Shown: positions 1 through 9,920 of the stretch, one piece after another
How positions within the stretch are numbered: the stretch's first letter is position 1
Layout of the letters: each line of letters opens with the position of its first letter
Assembly (NCBI GenBank): GCA_016124275.1
Contig: WGOA01000052.1
Location: forward strand, 1-64,000
Source of the DNA: Bacteroidota bacterium
GTDB lineage: Bacteria > Bacteroidota > Bacteroidia > Chitinophagales > BACL12
Length of the DNA: 64,000 bases
Reading direction: 5' to 3'
The notes under the pieces: generated by a model
The model's input: the letters and a program-made list of their open reading frames with translations, nothing else
What the model was told of the DNA's origin: nothing
Databases searched by the model: none
Position numbers and translations under genes: made by a program

Positions 1-2
1 TG

Positions 3-815
3 GCCGCCAGTTGGCTGGAGCGTTGCGGCATGGATTTAGGCGATGAGTATTTTGAAGCCACCTACGGCAATCCCCGCGGCCACTTTGAAGACCTTGTGTT
101 TGTTGGTTTTCACAAGCAAATCCTGGCCAGACAAGGCGTTGATTTTGTCATCACGCCGGAGCGCGAACTGAATGTGTCGGCACAGGAAACGCGCGAAGCC
201 TATACGCTTTTGCGCGAGCGCGGCGGCCGCCCGCAATGGGGCTGGAAAGATCCGCGCACCAGCCTTTTTCTGGATTTCTGGCGCGCCCGGTTGCTGCAAT
301 TGAGAGTTTTGGGCTTGTACCGGCCTTACAACACGGTGGTGCATTCGCTGATGCGCCGCGACTTAAAGCAACCGGCTGTCGGCCTGAAAAAAGCCCTTCT
401 CCCGTATTGGCATCATCCGGCTAACCGCCTGTTGGCCAATCGCTACCTGGGCACTTGGATCCGCTACAACCAGGCCTTGCTGCGCCATGCCGAGCAGTAC
501 CCAGCCGAGATTGTCCTGCTGAGGGCAGAAGATTTGGAGACTTCGGACGCCGCGCTGCAAGCCTTCCTCTCTCAACAGTGGGGCTTTCACCTGACCCCGG
601 TGCCCATTCAAAGCGTTTTTGTTCCGGGCGAATTGGACAATGCGCTCCCCGACATTCGTTTCTCAAAAAAACTGCGCGCGCAGGCAGAACAGGTCTGGGA
701 ACAACTCGAATCCAGGCGTTTTACTGCGGCCAACAATCCTTTTAATGGAGCTGGAGTTGGCAATGTTCCAAGTACTGCATTTCCCGGAGCACCATTAGGC
801 AGTCTCGGCGCATGA
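3..815 (+). CDS. sulfotransferase-like protein, 5' truncated by window edge
   Basis: The frame stays open to the window edge (AASWLERCGMDLGDEYFEA...); GWKDPRTSLFL motif resembles sulfotransferase family proteins; lies in a glycan locus. Confidence 0.6.
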   Translation, partial: AASWLERCGMDLGDEYFEATYGNPRGHFEDLVFVGFHKQILARQGVDFVITPERELNVSAQETREAYTLLRERGGRPQWGWKDPRTSLFLDFWRARLLQLRVLGLYRPYNTVVHSLMRRDLKQPAVGLKKALLPYWHHPANRLLANRYLGTWIRYNQALLRHAEQYPAEIVLLRAEDLETSDAALQAFLSQQWGFHLTPVPIQSVFVPGELDNALPDIRFSKKLRAQAEQVWEQLESRRFTAANNPFNGAGVGNVPSTAFPGAPLGSLGA

Positions 816-2017
816 AAATCCTGTTCGCTCAAAATGCCCAGGGCATTGGGGGCTCTGAAAACTACCTGTTGCGTCTGCTTCCGGCCCTTCAGGAACGCGG
901 CCATGAGGTTGCCTTCGCGGGTGTCCACAACACAAAGGCCCCTGGCAGTATCGCAGAAGTGGACCGCTGGATGCAGGGGTTTCGCGATCAGCAGATCCCC
1001 GTTTTTTTCCGAACCACCCGGTCTTATCTGGATCCAACTGTGCCCTGGTGGCTTTGGAAGCAATTTCGCCGCGGTGCAGCGCAGCAAAAGCCCTTCGACT
1101 TATTGCACACGCACCTGATCTATGCAGATTTTTGGGCAGCTTGTATTCGGGCCTTTGTGGGCAAGCGCTGTCCGGTGGTCAGCACCGTTCACGGCTATGA
1201 AGAGCGCATTTTAGAGCGCTATGTGCTTGAACCGGAGCAGGTTCCCCGAAACCTTTATTGGCAGGTGTTTAATGCTACCCGCCGCTTTTTGCCGCTTACC
1301 TATTCCTGTTCCGCCGGGTTGCGCGATTTTTACGCCCGAGCGGGGATTCGCGGGGCTCATACGTGGCCGGTGGTGGAGCATGGCTTTGATTTTCCAGGGG
1401 TAAGACCGCCGTATGACCCCAACTGCCGCTTGGGAAACCCGCAAATTGCGGTCATTGGACGGCTGATTAAGCGAAAAGGGGTGCCCATGGCTTTGGAAGC
1501 CATTGAAAAGCTTTTGCCCCATTTTCCGGGCATTCAGCTTGTTGTGGTGGGCTCAGGTCCGGAGCTGGAGGCCCTGCGTATGCATGCAGCCGATCTGGGT
1601 CTGTCCAATCATGTGCATTTTCAGGGCTTTGACCCGAACCCCATTCGCTGGATGCTCGCTTCGGATCTGGTGTTGGTTCCTTCGTATGCTGAAGGATTGC
1701 CGCTTGTGATCTTTGAAGCGTTTTTTGCCCAAAAACCGGTGGTGGCCTTCGATACCATTGGGTGCAGAGATTTGATTCAGAATGGAGAAACTGGTATTTT
1801 AGCTCCTTCATTTGAGCGCCAAGCACTTGTGAATGCTATTCGCTCCCTGCTAGCGGATAAATCCAAAAGCATTCCGATAGTTCAGTCTGCGCACCATCGC
1901 CTCTTTGAATATTATACCCTTAAGAGGATGGTTGATCAAACAGCGTCTATTTACCGCCAACTTCTTCCTGAGTCCAATCCAAGTGGATCGATGACAACGT
2001 TGACAAAAAATCCCTGA
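812..2017 (+). CDS. GT4-family glycosyltransferase
   Basis: 401 aa; GxGGSENYLLRLL N-terminus, VIGRLIKRKGVPMALEA and SYAEGLPLVIFEAFFAQKPVVAFD GT-B/GT4 motifs. Confidence 0.9.
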   Translation: MKILFAQNAQGIGGSENYLLRLLPALQERGHEVAFAGVHNTKAPGSIAEVDRWMQGFRDQQIPVFFRTTRSYLDPTVPWWLWKQFRRGAAQQKPFDLLHTHLIYADFWAACIRAFVGKRCPVVSTVHGYEERILERYVLEPEQVPRNLYWQVFNATRRFLPLTYSCSAGLRDFYARAGIRGAHTWPVVEHGFDFPGVRPPYDPNCRLGNPQIAVIGRLIKRKGVPMALEAIEKLLPHFPGIQLVVVGSGPELEALRMHAADLGLSNHVHFQGFDPNPIRWMLASDLVLVPSYAEGLPLVIFEAFFAQKPVVAFDTIGCRDLIQNGETGILAPSFERQALVNAIRSLLADKSKSIPIVQSAHHRLFEYYTLKRMVDQTASIYRQLLPESNPSGSMTTLTKNP

Positions 2018-2038
2018 GCAAGTAGTTTTTATATTAAT

Positions 2039-2725
2039 ATGTTAAGTAATATTATTTATGGAAGTTCTGCTGGCTGTCTTTTAGCTGCTTTTTTTTATCT
2101 CTTGAAATGGTTGAAGGAACGAAGAATGCTCATAAACATTATCAATGAAATCAAGGGGGACAAAAGTCAATTCGCCAGTATAGAGTCGCTTACCGTGTTA
2201 AAGAAATATTTATCTAAAAATATAAATTACGATACCGCCAAAAGGGAAGCCAAGCGCCCACTGCTCCGGCAGCCAGCAGCGACAACCTTAAAGACTGGCT
2301 TTGGTTTTTGTGGGGAGAATGCCAGGGTGGCTGTATTGATGTTAAACTATGGAGGAATCAAAGCTGGAAGGGTTTACTTGTTTGGCAATCGCTGGAATCA
2401 CGTTGTTGTAGAGCATTTATACAATGATAAATGGTATCTTTTTGATGCTCACAATGACCCAGGGGTTATGTTGCCAGATGCCAAAGTGGCTAAAATACTC
2501 ATTGAAGACATCAGCTCGTTCCCAAATGAATACCGAGATCAGAATGAATGGGTAGCGAGTTGCAGGATAAAAATTGCCAGAAAAGTCAGTATGCTATCTG
2601 GAGTTTCTCAATGGAGGTTACCTAAACCATTTACCATCCTGGTGGAAAGCCCAGATCTGATCATGGCAATTGCTTTTCTAATGGCGGGAATTGCCTTGCT
2701 GATTCTGAAACAAATAATGATCTAG
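2039..2725 (+). CDS. membrane-anchored transglutaminase-like protein
   Basis: 228 aa; GFCGENARV / NHVVVEHLYNDKWYLFDAHNDP gives a Cys-His-Asp transglutaminase-core pattern; hydrophobic segments at both ends. Confidence 0.65.
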   Translation: MLSNIIYGSSAGCLLAAFFYLLKWLKERRMLINIINEIKGDKSQFASIESLTVLKKYLSKNINYDTAKREAKRPLLRQPAATTLKTGFGFCGENARVAVLMLNYGGIKAGRVYLFGNRWNHVVVEHLYNDKWYLFDAHNDPGVMLPDAKVAKILIEDISSFPNEYRDQNEWVASCRIKIARKVSMLSGVSQWRLPKPFTILVESPDLIMAIAFLMAGIALLILKQIMI

Positions 2726-2730
2726 AGTTT

Positions 2731-3660
2731 ATGACAAAGCAAGCCAATTGTTTGTTGTGTAATAGCGAGGAGTATATACTCGTAAAGGAGTTTCCTGATG
2801 GAGTAAAGGTAGGCCGCTGCAAAAGCTGCGGTTTCCTTTATACCCCCGTTATGGATTCTGTTCCGGAAAACTTGTTTGGGGCCTCAACGGCTGATGTGTT
2901 GACCGTTTTTTACGACCCTATTGTGAAAGGACGTGTAAAGCATTTCAGGCACCAGAACTTCAAGGATTACTTGGGTGTTGTTTCTACTTACTCTAAGAGC
3001 AAACGGTTGCTTGATATCGGTTGTGCCCATGGATTTTTTGGATTGGAAGCAAGAAAGAATGGCTATGATGTTTCCGGAGTGGAACCACATCCCGCCATGG
3101 GAAAGTTTGCCAAGGATGTGCTGCAGCTGCCAATTTTTCCTGGAACTTTTGCCACAGCAAATATTCCGGATAGCCGATGGGACATAGCAACATTTACGGA
3201 CTCCATGGAGTATTTTCCCGATCCGGTTGCTGATCTCAAAAAGCTTCGCGAGAAACACCTAAATGACCAAGGCATTGTATTTATCAAGGTGCCTAATGGC
3301 GATTACTTCGTTTTGAGGCATTGGATCCAGAGGAAATTGGGCGTGAAGGCAGGGGGATCAGAAGCGTTTGCTCCCTCCAAGCGCGTAGCGCATTACAATC
3401 AGAAATCAATCCGGCAGCTCTTAGAGATTTCCGGCTTTACAGTACTCAAGATTGGCTACCTGCAACCGGTCCATTCACCAGTTTGGCCAAAGTACACAGG
3501 TCTTTGGCTAGAGTTTGAAGCGCCATTTTTCATGCAATGGAAACAGGTGATTGCCCGAAAGGTCATTCACGCATTGGGCAAAATTCAATATGCACTTGCG
3601 GGGCGCAATCACTTTAGCCAGGGAATTTACGTTGTTGGGCGTAAAGGAATTGCACATTAG
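2731..3660 (+). CDS. class I SAM-dependent methyltransferase with N-terminal CxxC zinc-finger
   Basis: CLLCNSEE...CKSCGFLYTP; LLDIGCAHGFFGLEARKNGYDVSGVEPHP motif I. Confidence 0.85.
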   Translation: MTKQANCLLCNSEEYILVKEFPDGVKVGRCKSCGFLYTPVMDSVPENLFGASTADVLTVFYDPIVKGRVKHFRHQNFKDYLGVVSTYSKSKRLLDIGCAHGFFGLEARKNGYDVSGVEPHPAMGKFAKDVLQLPIFPGTFATANIPDSRWDIATFTDSMEYFPDPVADLKKLREKHLNDQGIVFIKVPNGDYFVLRHWIQRKLGVKAGGSEAFAPSKRVAHYNQKSIRQLLEISGFTVLKIGYLQPVHSPVWPKYTGLWLEFEAPFFMQWKQVIARKVIHALGKIQYALAGRNHFSQGIYVVGRKGIAH

Positions 3661-3746
3661 CCCAATCACAGGGCTTAAATCCCCCCAACCAAGGCTGGCT
3701 TCTACCTTCCTTTGTTCTGGTGGATGACTAACTTTGCGCAGGTTAA

Positions 3747-4757
3747 TTGAGAAGTTTGTACTATCCTACCCCATACCACCAAAAGCCCCTTGCGGAGACC
3801 TCCATCCTCGTCACGGGTGGGGCGGGCTTCATCGGAAGCCACCTGGTCGAGTACCTGTTGCAACATGGGGTTAAGCGGGTGCGGGTGCTCGACAGCCTGA
3901 TCACCGGGTTGCGATCCAATGTGGAGCTTTTTCGCGATGATTCCCGCCATGAATTTGTGGAAGGGGATATGCGCGATTTTGCCACCTGCCTGCGCGCTTG
4001 TGAGGGCATGGATCTGGTAAGCCATCAAGCCGCCTTGGGATCCGTTCCGCGTTCGGTTGCCGATCCCATCACCACTAACCAGATCAACGTGGAGGGCTAT
4101 GTCAATGTGCTCACGGCGGCCCGGCAGGCTGGTGTGAAGCGCGTGGTGTATGCCTCCTCCAGTTCAGTTTACGGCGATGAGGCTACTCTTCCCAAAACTG
4201 AAGCCAAAATTGGCAAGCCCCTTTCGCCCTATGCGGTCAGCAAGCTGGCAGGTGAGCTTTACCAGCAGGTGTTCAGCCAGGTTTACCAGCAGGAGATTAT
4301 TGGGCTTCGCTATTTCAACGTTTTTGGCCCGCGCCAGGACCCGAACGGACCTTACGCTGCGGTCATTCCAAAGTTCATCGACAAGATTCTGAACGGTCAA
4401 GCGGTGGAGATTGATGGCGACGGTGGCCAAACCCGCGATTTTACCTTCATCGAGAATGTAGTGCAAGCCAACCTGCTGGCGCTGACGACCAGCAACCCCG
4501 AAGCGCTGGGCCAGGTGTACAATGTTGCGGTTGGCGAGCGTTTTACCGTGCTCCAATTGTTTGATCATCTGCGACTTTTGTTGGGCTCCGATGCTGCACC
4601 GGTGCATAAGGATTCCCGGCCTGGCGACATTCGCGACAGTTTAGCCAGCATTGAAAAGGCGGCTAAACTGCTGGGCTACGAGCCCCGATTTCGCATGAAG
4701 CAGGGTCTTGCCCTGACCGTGGAGCATTTTTTGGCTGAATCGCTCAAAAGCGAATAG
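3747..4757 (+). CDS. NAD-dependent epimerase/dehydratase, WbpP/TviC-type UDP-HexNAc 4-epimerase
   Basis: VTGGAGFIGSHLVEYLL Rossmann motif; AALGSVPRSVADPITTNQINVEGY, YAVSK and RYFNVFGPRQDPNGPYAAVIPKF signatures; TTG start. Confidence 0.88.
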   Translation: MRSLYYPTPYHQKPLAETSILVTGGAGFIGSHLVEYLLQHGVKRVRVLDSLITGLRSNVELFRDDSRHEFVEGDMRDFATCLRACEGMDLVSHQAALGSVPRSVADPITTNQINVEGYVNVLTAARQAGVKRVVYASSSSVYGDEATLPKTEAKIGKPLSPYAVSKLAGELYQQVFSQVYQQEIIGLRYFNVFGPRQDPNGPYAAVIPKFIDKILNGQAVEIDGDGGQTRDFTFIENVVQANLLALTTSNPEALGQVYNVAVGERFTVLQLFDHLRLLLGSDAAPVHKDSRPGDIRDSLASIEKAAKLLGYEPRFRMKQGLALTVEHFLAESLKSE

Positions 4758-4758
4758 G

Positions 4759-6027
4759 GTGCAGCGCGATGCTCCCCATGCGGTTTTCCTCTCGTACGAT
4801 GGCATGACCGACCCTTTGGGTCAAAGCCAGGTCATTCCCTACTTGGCAGGCCTTGTGCGGCAAGGTTACCGCATCAGCATCATCAGTTTCGAAAAGCCTG
4901 CGGTCTTTGAGCAACAGCGCGGAACCATTCAAGCCTTGCTGGACCGCTCGGGCATCCAGTGGATACCGCTGTCCTACACCAAAAGCCCACCGGTGCTCAG
5001 CACCGTTTACGACATCCTGCGCATGTACCGGACGGTGCTGGCGTTGCACCACCGCACACCGATTCAATTGTTGCACGCGCGCAGTTATATTTCGGCGCGG
5101 GTAGCGCTGACGATAGGGCGCAAAACCGGCATCCCATGGCTGTTTGACATGCGCGGTTTTTATGCGGATGAGCGGGTAGATGGCCACTTATGGCCGCAGT
5201 CCAACCCCATTTTTCGCAGCGTTTACGGATATTTCAAGCGAAGGGAACTCGATTTTCTGCGCGAATCCAGTGCGGTCATCAGCCTTACGCATGCGGGGAA
5301 ACGCTTCATGGAAACGAAGCTTTTGCCCGGGCTTGATTCGAATAAAACCCGTGTTATCCCCTGTTGCGCTGACCTTGATCGCTTTGACTATACCCGCTTT
5401 GCCCCGGCAGACCGCGATGCGGTGCGAAAGGAGCTGGGTATTGATCCGAACGCCCTGGTCGTGGTCTATTCAGGCTCGGTCGGCACCTGGTATATGCTGG
5501 ACGAGATGCTGCAGTGGTTTGTCGAACTGCAGAAGCGTCGCCCGGATGCTGTTTTTATATTCCTGAGCGCTGAGCAGGAGCGGATTTCGCAGCGAGCCGT
5601 ATATTTCGGTATCCATAACATTAATTTAGTTATCCGTAAGGTTGTTTATGCTGAAATGCCCCGCTACCTCAATTGTGCGGATTTAGGCCTATTCTTCATA
5701 GTGCCCACGTTTTCTAAGCAGGCATCCAGCCCCACAAAGATGGGCGAGTTAATGGGAATGGGCATTCCGCTTGTCTGCAACAGCGGGGTAGGAGATGTCG
5801 GTGACATTGTGCAGCAAAGCCAATGTGGCATTGCGTTGGACGTCAACGATCCTGAACAAATGCAGGCCTCCGTGACCCAAGTGGAGTCCTTGCTACCCTT
5901 GGACAAAGCCACCATTCGCCAGGCTGCCTTCCGATTCTACTCGCTCCAGGCCGGCATTGAGACCTATGCGGCTACCTATGCGCAGGTTCTGAGCCCGGAC
6001 AAACGCAACCCAGATCCCAAAACCTAA
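4759..6027 (+). CDS. GT4-family glycosyltransferase
   Basis: 422 aa; LSYDGMTDPLGQSQVIPYLAGL N-terminal motif typical of GT4 enzymes; GTG start. Confidence 0.88.
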   Translation: MQRDAPHAVFLSYDGMTDPLGQSQVIPYLAGLVRQGYRISIISFEKPAVFEQQRGTIQALLDRSGIQWIPLSYTKSPPVLSTVYDILRMYRTVLALHHRTPIQLLHARSYISARVALTIGRKTGIPWLFDMRGFYADERVDGHLWPQSNPIFRSVYGYFKRRELDFLRESSAVISLTHAGKRFMETKLLPGLDSNKTRVIPCCADLDRFDYTRFAPADRDAVRKELGIDPNALVVVYSGSVGTWYMLDEMLQWFVELQKRRPDAVFIFLSAEQERISQRAVYFGIHNINLVIRKVVYAEMPRYLNCADLGLFFIVPTFSKQASSPTKMGELMGMGIPLVCNSGVGDVGDIVQQSQCGIALDVNDPEQMQASVTQVESLLPLDKATIRQAAFRFYSLQAGIETYAATYAQVLSPDKRNPDPKT

Positions 6028-6042
6028 AACACAAGATATACT

Positions 6043-7902
6043 ATGTGTGGCATAGCGGGTTTTGTGGATGAAAAAGGGCGTCTGGACCGGGGACAGCTCA
6101 GCGCAATGGGCCTGGCTATGGCGCATCGCGGTCCCGATGCAGAAGGCATTTGGCACGAAGGACCAGCGGGCTTTTTACACCGGCGACTCAGCATTCTCGA
6201 CTTATCCGACTCGGCCAACCAGCCCATGCACAGTGCCGACGGGCGCTATGTCATGGTGTTTAATGGAGAGATTTACAACTATCGTCAGATTGCCCGGGAT
6301 TTAGCACTCCAGGACCTTCGCACCACCGGCGATTCCGAAGTGATCCTGGAAGCCTTTGCCCGGCTTGGTCCCGATTTCGTGTACAGGCTAAATGGCATGT
6401 TCAGCATCGCCATCTGGGACAAAGCTCGACAGGAACTGCACCTCTTTCGCGATCACATCGGCATCAAGCCGCTGTACTATTCGCTGGATCAGGATCGGCT
6501 GGTTTTCGCTTCTGAACTCAAGGCGTTGTTGCAGATTCCGGGCCTGCGCGATCGCAGCGAGCTAAACCCTGCCGCGCTCAACGCCTTTTTGCATTTGAGC
6601 TACATCCCTGGCGAGTTGTCCATCTACGAGGGCATACGAAAACTTCTGCCGGGGCACAAAGCGCTGTACAAAGGCGGCAAACTCCACCTGACCCGCTACT
6701 GGAACATAGAGGATACTATTCACACAAACCCATCGCCAACGGAAGCCGTGGCGGTAGAGCAGCTACACCCTTTGCTCCGCGATTCCGTAGCCTCGCAAAT
6801 GATTGCGGACGTGCCCTTGGGTACCTTTCTCAGCGGGGGAATTGACTCCAGTCTGGTCACAGCCTTGGCGGCAGAAGCCTCCCCCCATCGGGTTCGAACC
6901 TTTTCTATCGGGTTCAAAGAAAGCAAGTTTAACGAAGCGCACTATGCGCGACATGTAGCGGAACACCTCAGAACCGACCACACAGAGTTTGTGCTGTCAG
7001 AAGAAGAGGCGCAAAGTCGTTTTGAAGACATTTTGGCCACCTACGACGAGCCTTTCGGCGATTCCTCAGCGATTCCCACCATGCTGGTCTCCGAACTGGC
7101 CCGCAAAGAAGTAACCGTCATCCTCTCCGGCGATGGGGGCGATGAAACGCACCTGGGCTACGGAAGCTATGCCTGGGCAGATCGGCTGGAGCAGCCCATT
7201 TATCGCGGACTGCATAATCCGCTGGCACTGGCGCTGGAACACACGCCAGGCCTTCCTGACCGCTACCGCCGTATCGGCAAGCTCCTTCACTATCCCGACC
7301 AGACGCACCTGCCCAGCCATATTTTCTCGCAGGAACAATATGCCTTCAGCCGGGCTGAGTTGCGCAGCCTGGTCAAACAGCCCTTTCACGCTGATTTTGC
7401 CTTGCCCGAGTTCCCGGAACGGTCCTACCTCCATCTGACTGCTGCAGAGCGGCAAGCTCTTTTCGACCTAAAGCGCTACCTGCCTGATGACCTGCTGGTT
7501 AAAGTGGACCGCGCCAGCATGCGATCTTCGCTTGAAGTGCGGGTGCCTTTGCTGGACCATCGCCTGGTTTCATATGCGCTCAATCTGCCTGCGGCATTGC
7601 GCAGCCACAACGGTGTCAGCAAGAGACTCCTCAAGCAGATCCTCTACCAGTATGTTCCCGCGTCGGTTTTTGCCCGTCCCAAATGGGGTTTTGGCATCCC
7701 GCTCGGTGATTGGCTCAAGGGTCAATGGAAGGAGCGCATTCCGCAATACCTGAATAAAGACCTGGTTGAAGAAGCCGGTTTGGTCCATTTCTCCGAAGTG
7801 GAGCGGCTGCTGAAGCTTTTCGCACGGGGCCATAGTCATTTGTATGTTCGAATTTGGCTTTTGCTCTTGCTGCACAAATGGTATGCGGAGAAATTTCGAT
7901 AA
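6043..7902 (+). CDS. asnB: asparagine synthase (glutamine-hydrolysing)-type amidotransferase
   Basis: MCGIAGFVDE N-terminal Cys nucleophile; HRRLSILD; FLSGGIDSSLVTALA PP-loop; SGDGGDE. Confidence 0.93.
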   Translation: MCGIAGFVDEKGRLDRGQLSAMGLAMAHRGPDAEGIWHEGPAGFLHRRLSILDLSDSANQPMHSADGRYVMVFNGEIYNYRQIARDLALQDLRTTGDSEVILEAFARLGPDFVYRLNGMFSIAIWDKARQELHLFRDHIGIKPLYYSLDQDRLVFASELKALLQIPGLRDRSELNPAALNAFLHLSYIPGELSIYEGIRKLLPGHKALYKGGKLHLTRYWNIEDTIHTNPSPTEAVAVEQLHPLLRDSVASQMIADVPLGTFLSGGIDSSLVTALAAEASPHRVRTFSIGFKESKFNEAHYARHVAEHLRTDHTEFVLSEEEAQSRFEDILATYDEPFGDSSAIPTMLVSELARKEVTVILSGDGGDETHLGYGSYAWADRLEQPIYRGLHNPLALALEHTPGLPDRYRRIGKLLHYPDQTHLPSHIFSQEQYAFSRAELRSLVKQPFHADFALPEFPERSYLHLTAAERQALFDLKRYLPDDLLVKVDRASMRSSLEVRVPLLDHRLVSYALNLPAALRSHNGVSKRLLKQILYQYVPASVFARPKWGFGIPLGDWLKGQWKERIPQYLNKDLVEEAGLVHFSEVERLLKLFARGHSHLYVRIWLLLLLHKWYAEKFR

Positions 7903-7949
7903 GCCTTTGCATACCACAAACCCAAACGCCAAGCCCTAAATTTGCCCCA

Positions 7950-9899
7950 ATGTGCGGAATATCCGGAGTATGGGTTTTGTCGGGCGAAGGGCAGCGCGTC
8001 CTGGAGCAACTTCCGCAAGCAACCCGGGCCTTAGCGCGCCGTGGCCCCGATGATGAGGGCCACTTCTACCACAACCGCTGCGGGTTGGGCCATCGGCGTC
8101 TGAGCATCCTGGACACCAGCAGCGCCGGCCATCAACCCATGACCGATCCGGAAGGGCGTTTCACCCTGGTGTTCAATGGCGAGATCTTCAACTTTCGCAC
8201 GTTGCGTTCTGAACTGGAGGCATTCGGCCATACTTTTCATTCTGGAGGAGATACCGAAGTGCTGCTGCGGGCCTTTCGCCAGTGGGGGCCGCAGGCCTTG
8301 CATCGCCTGAACGGTTTTTTCGCCCTGGCGCTGTATGATCGCGAGAACGAGTCGCTGTTCCTTGCCCGCGACCGCATGGGCATTAAGCCCCTGTTGTACG
8401 CCGAGCACAGCGGCGCGCTCGTCTTTGCCTCCGAAATGAAGGCCTTGTACTCGTTGGGCTTGCCCCGTGAACTGGATACCATTTCGCTCTACCAGTACCT
8501 GCAACTCAACTACCTGCCCGACAGCGGCGGCATTTACCGCGGCCTCAAACGGCTGGAACCGGGCTGCTGTTTGCATGTGCAAGGTCAGGAAGTCCGCTTG
8601 GAACGCTGGTGGACCTTGCCGGAGGCGGGCAGCGACGTTAGTGAACAACCCGGTGATCCTGCTGCGGCGGCGCAACAACTTCCCCCGCAAGACTATGCCG
8701 GCCAGCAGAAAAGGCTGCGCGAATTGCTGGAGGACGCTGTGCAGCTTCGCCTCGTTGCCGATGTGCCACTTGGTGCTTTTTTGAGCGGCGGCATTGACTC
8801 ATCTGTGATTGTTGCCCTGGCTTCAAAGCACGTCAAGCAGCTTTCCACGTTTTCCATTGGCTACCGCGATGAGCCTTTTTACGACGAGACCAGTTACGCG
8901 GAAAAGGTAGCGGAGAAGTACAAAACGAATCATACGGTTTTCTCGCTGAGCAATGACGATTTGTTCGCGCACCTGCACGACACGCTGGATCAGTTTGATC
9001 AGCCCTTCGCCGATTCTTCGGCGTTGGCCGTGAGCATCCTAAGCCGTGAAACCAGAAAGAGAGTTACGGTTTCGCTGAGCGGTGATGGTGCTGATGAGTT
9101 GTTCGGCGGTTACCACAAGCACATGGGCCACCTGCGGGTTGAACAAGGAGGAGCCGCCGCCGCGCTCGTGGGCGTCGCAGGACCGCTATTGAACCGCATG
9201 CCACAGAGCCGGCAGAGCCCGTTGGGCAATCGGCTGCGCCAGTTGGCCCGTTTTGCCGAAGGCCGCGCCATGACACCGGCCAACCGTTACTGGCGTTGGT
9301 GCGGTTATGCTCCGGAAGCGGAGGCCCTTCGCCTGCTGGCTCCTGCATGGAAGGAGCAGGTCAGGCAACACCAAACCGACTACCTGGCCCGCAAATTATA
9401 CCTCACCCGAGCCTTTGACCACGCCACCGGGCTTGCCCCGGTCTTGACCTCTGACCAGCGCATGGTGCTTCCCGGCGACATGCTGCACAAAGTGGACAGC
9501 ATGTCCATGGCGCACAGTTTAGAGGTGCGCGTTCCCTTTCTGGATCACCGCGTGGTGGATTTTGCGGCTCGCCTGCCGGAAAGCAGCAAAATCAGCGGCG
9601 GCATCAAAAAGCGCATCGTCCAGGATGCCTTTCGCGACCTGCTGCCCCCCGAGCTCTACAACCGACCCAAACACGGCTTTGAAGTACCCCTACTCAAATG
9701 GTTTCGCGGCGAATTGCGCTCCTGGATCGCTGACGATCTCTTAAGCGAGGCCTACATCCGCGACCAGGGCATCTTTGATGCTCAAGCCATCCGCCAACTC
9801 AAAGAAAAGCTCTTCAGCCCCAGCCCCGGCGATGTCCACGCACGCATTTGGGGGTTGATCGTGTTCCAATATTGGTGGCGAAAATGGCACTTGGCCTGA
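7950..9899 (+). CDS. asnB: second asparagine synthase-type amidotransferase
   Basis: MCGISGVWVLSG: start corrected from 7854 to 7950 so that Cys2 is exposed; FLSGGIDSSVIVALA; SLSGDGADELFGGY. Confidence 0.92.
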   Translation: MCGISGVWVLSGEGQRVLEQLPQATRALARRGPDDEGHFYHNRCGLGHRRLSILDTSSAGHQPMTDPEGRFTLVFNGEIFNFRTLRSELEAFGHTFHSGGDTEVLLRAFRQWGPQALHRLNGFFALALYDRENESLFLARDRMGIKPLLYAEHSGALVFASEMKALYSLGLPRELDTISLYQYLQLNYLPDSGGIYRGLKRLEPGCCLHVQGQEVRLERWWTLPEAGSDVSEQPGDPAAAAQQLPPQDYAGQQKRLRELLEDAVQLRLVADVPLGAFLSGGIDSSVIVALASKHVKQLSTFSIGYRDEPFYDETSYAEKVAEKYKTNHTVFSLSNDDLFAHLHDTLDQFDQPFADSSALAVSILSRETRKRVTVSLSGDGADELFGGYHKHMGHLRVEQGGAAAALVGVAGPLLNRMPQSRQSPLGNRLRQLARFAEGRAMTPANRYWRWCGYAPEAEALRLLAPAWKEQVRQHQTDYLARKLYLTRAFDHATGLAPVLTSDQRMVLPGDMLHKVDSMSMAHSLEVRVPFLDHRVVDFAARLPESSKISGGIKKRIVQDAFRDLLPPELYNRPKHGFEVPLLKWFRGELRSWIADDLLSEAYIRDQGIFDAQAIRQLKEKLFSPSPGDVHARIWGLIVFQYWWRKWHLA

Positions 9900-9920
9900 G
9901 CGGCAGTTTATCTTTACCCC

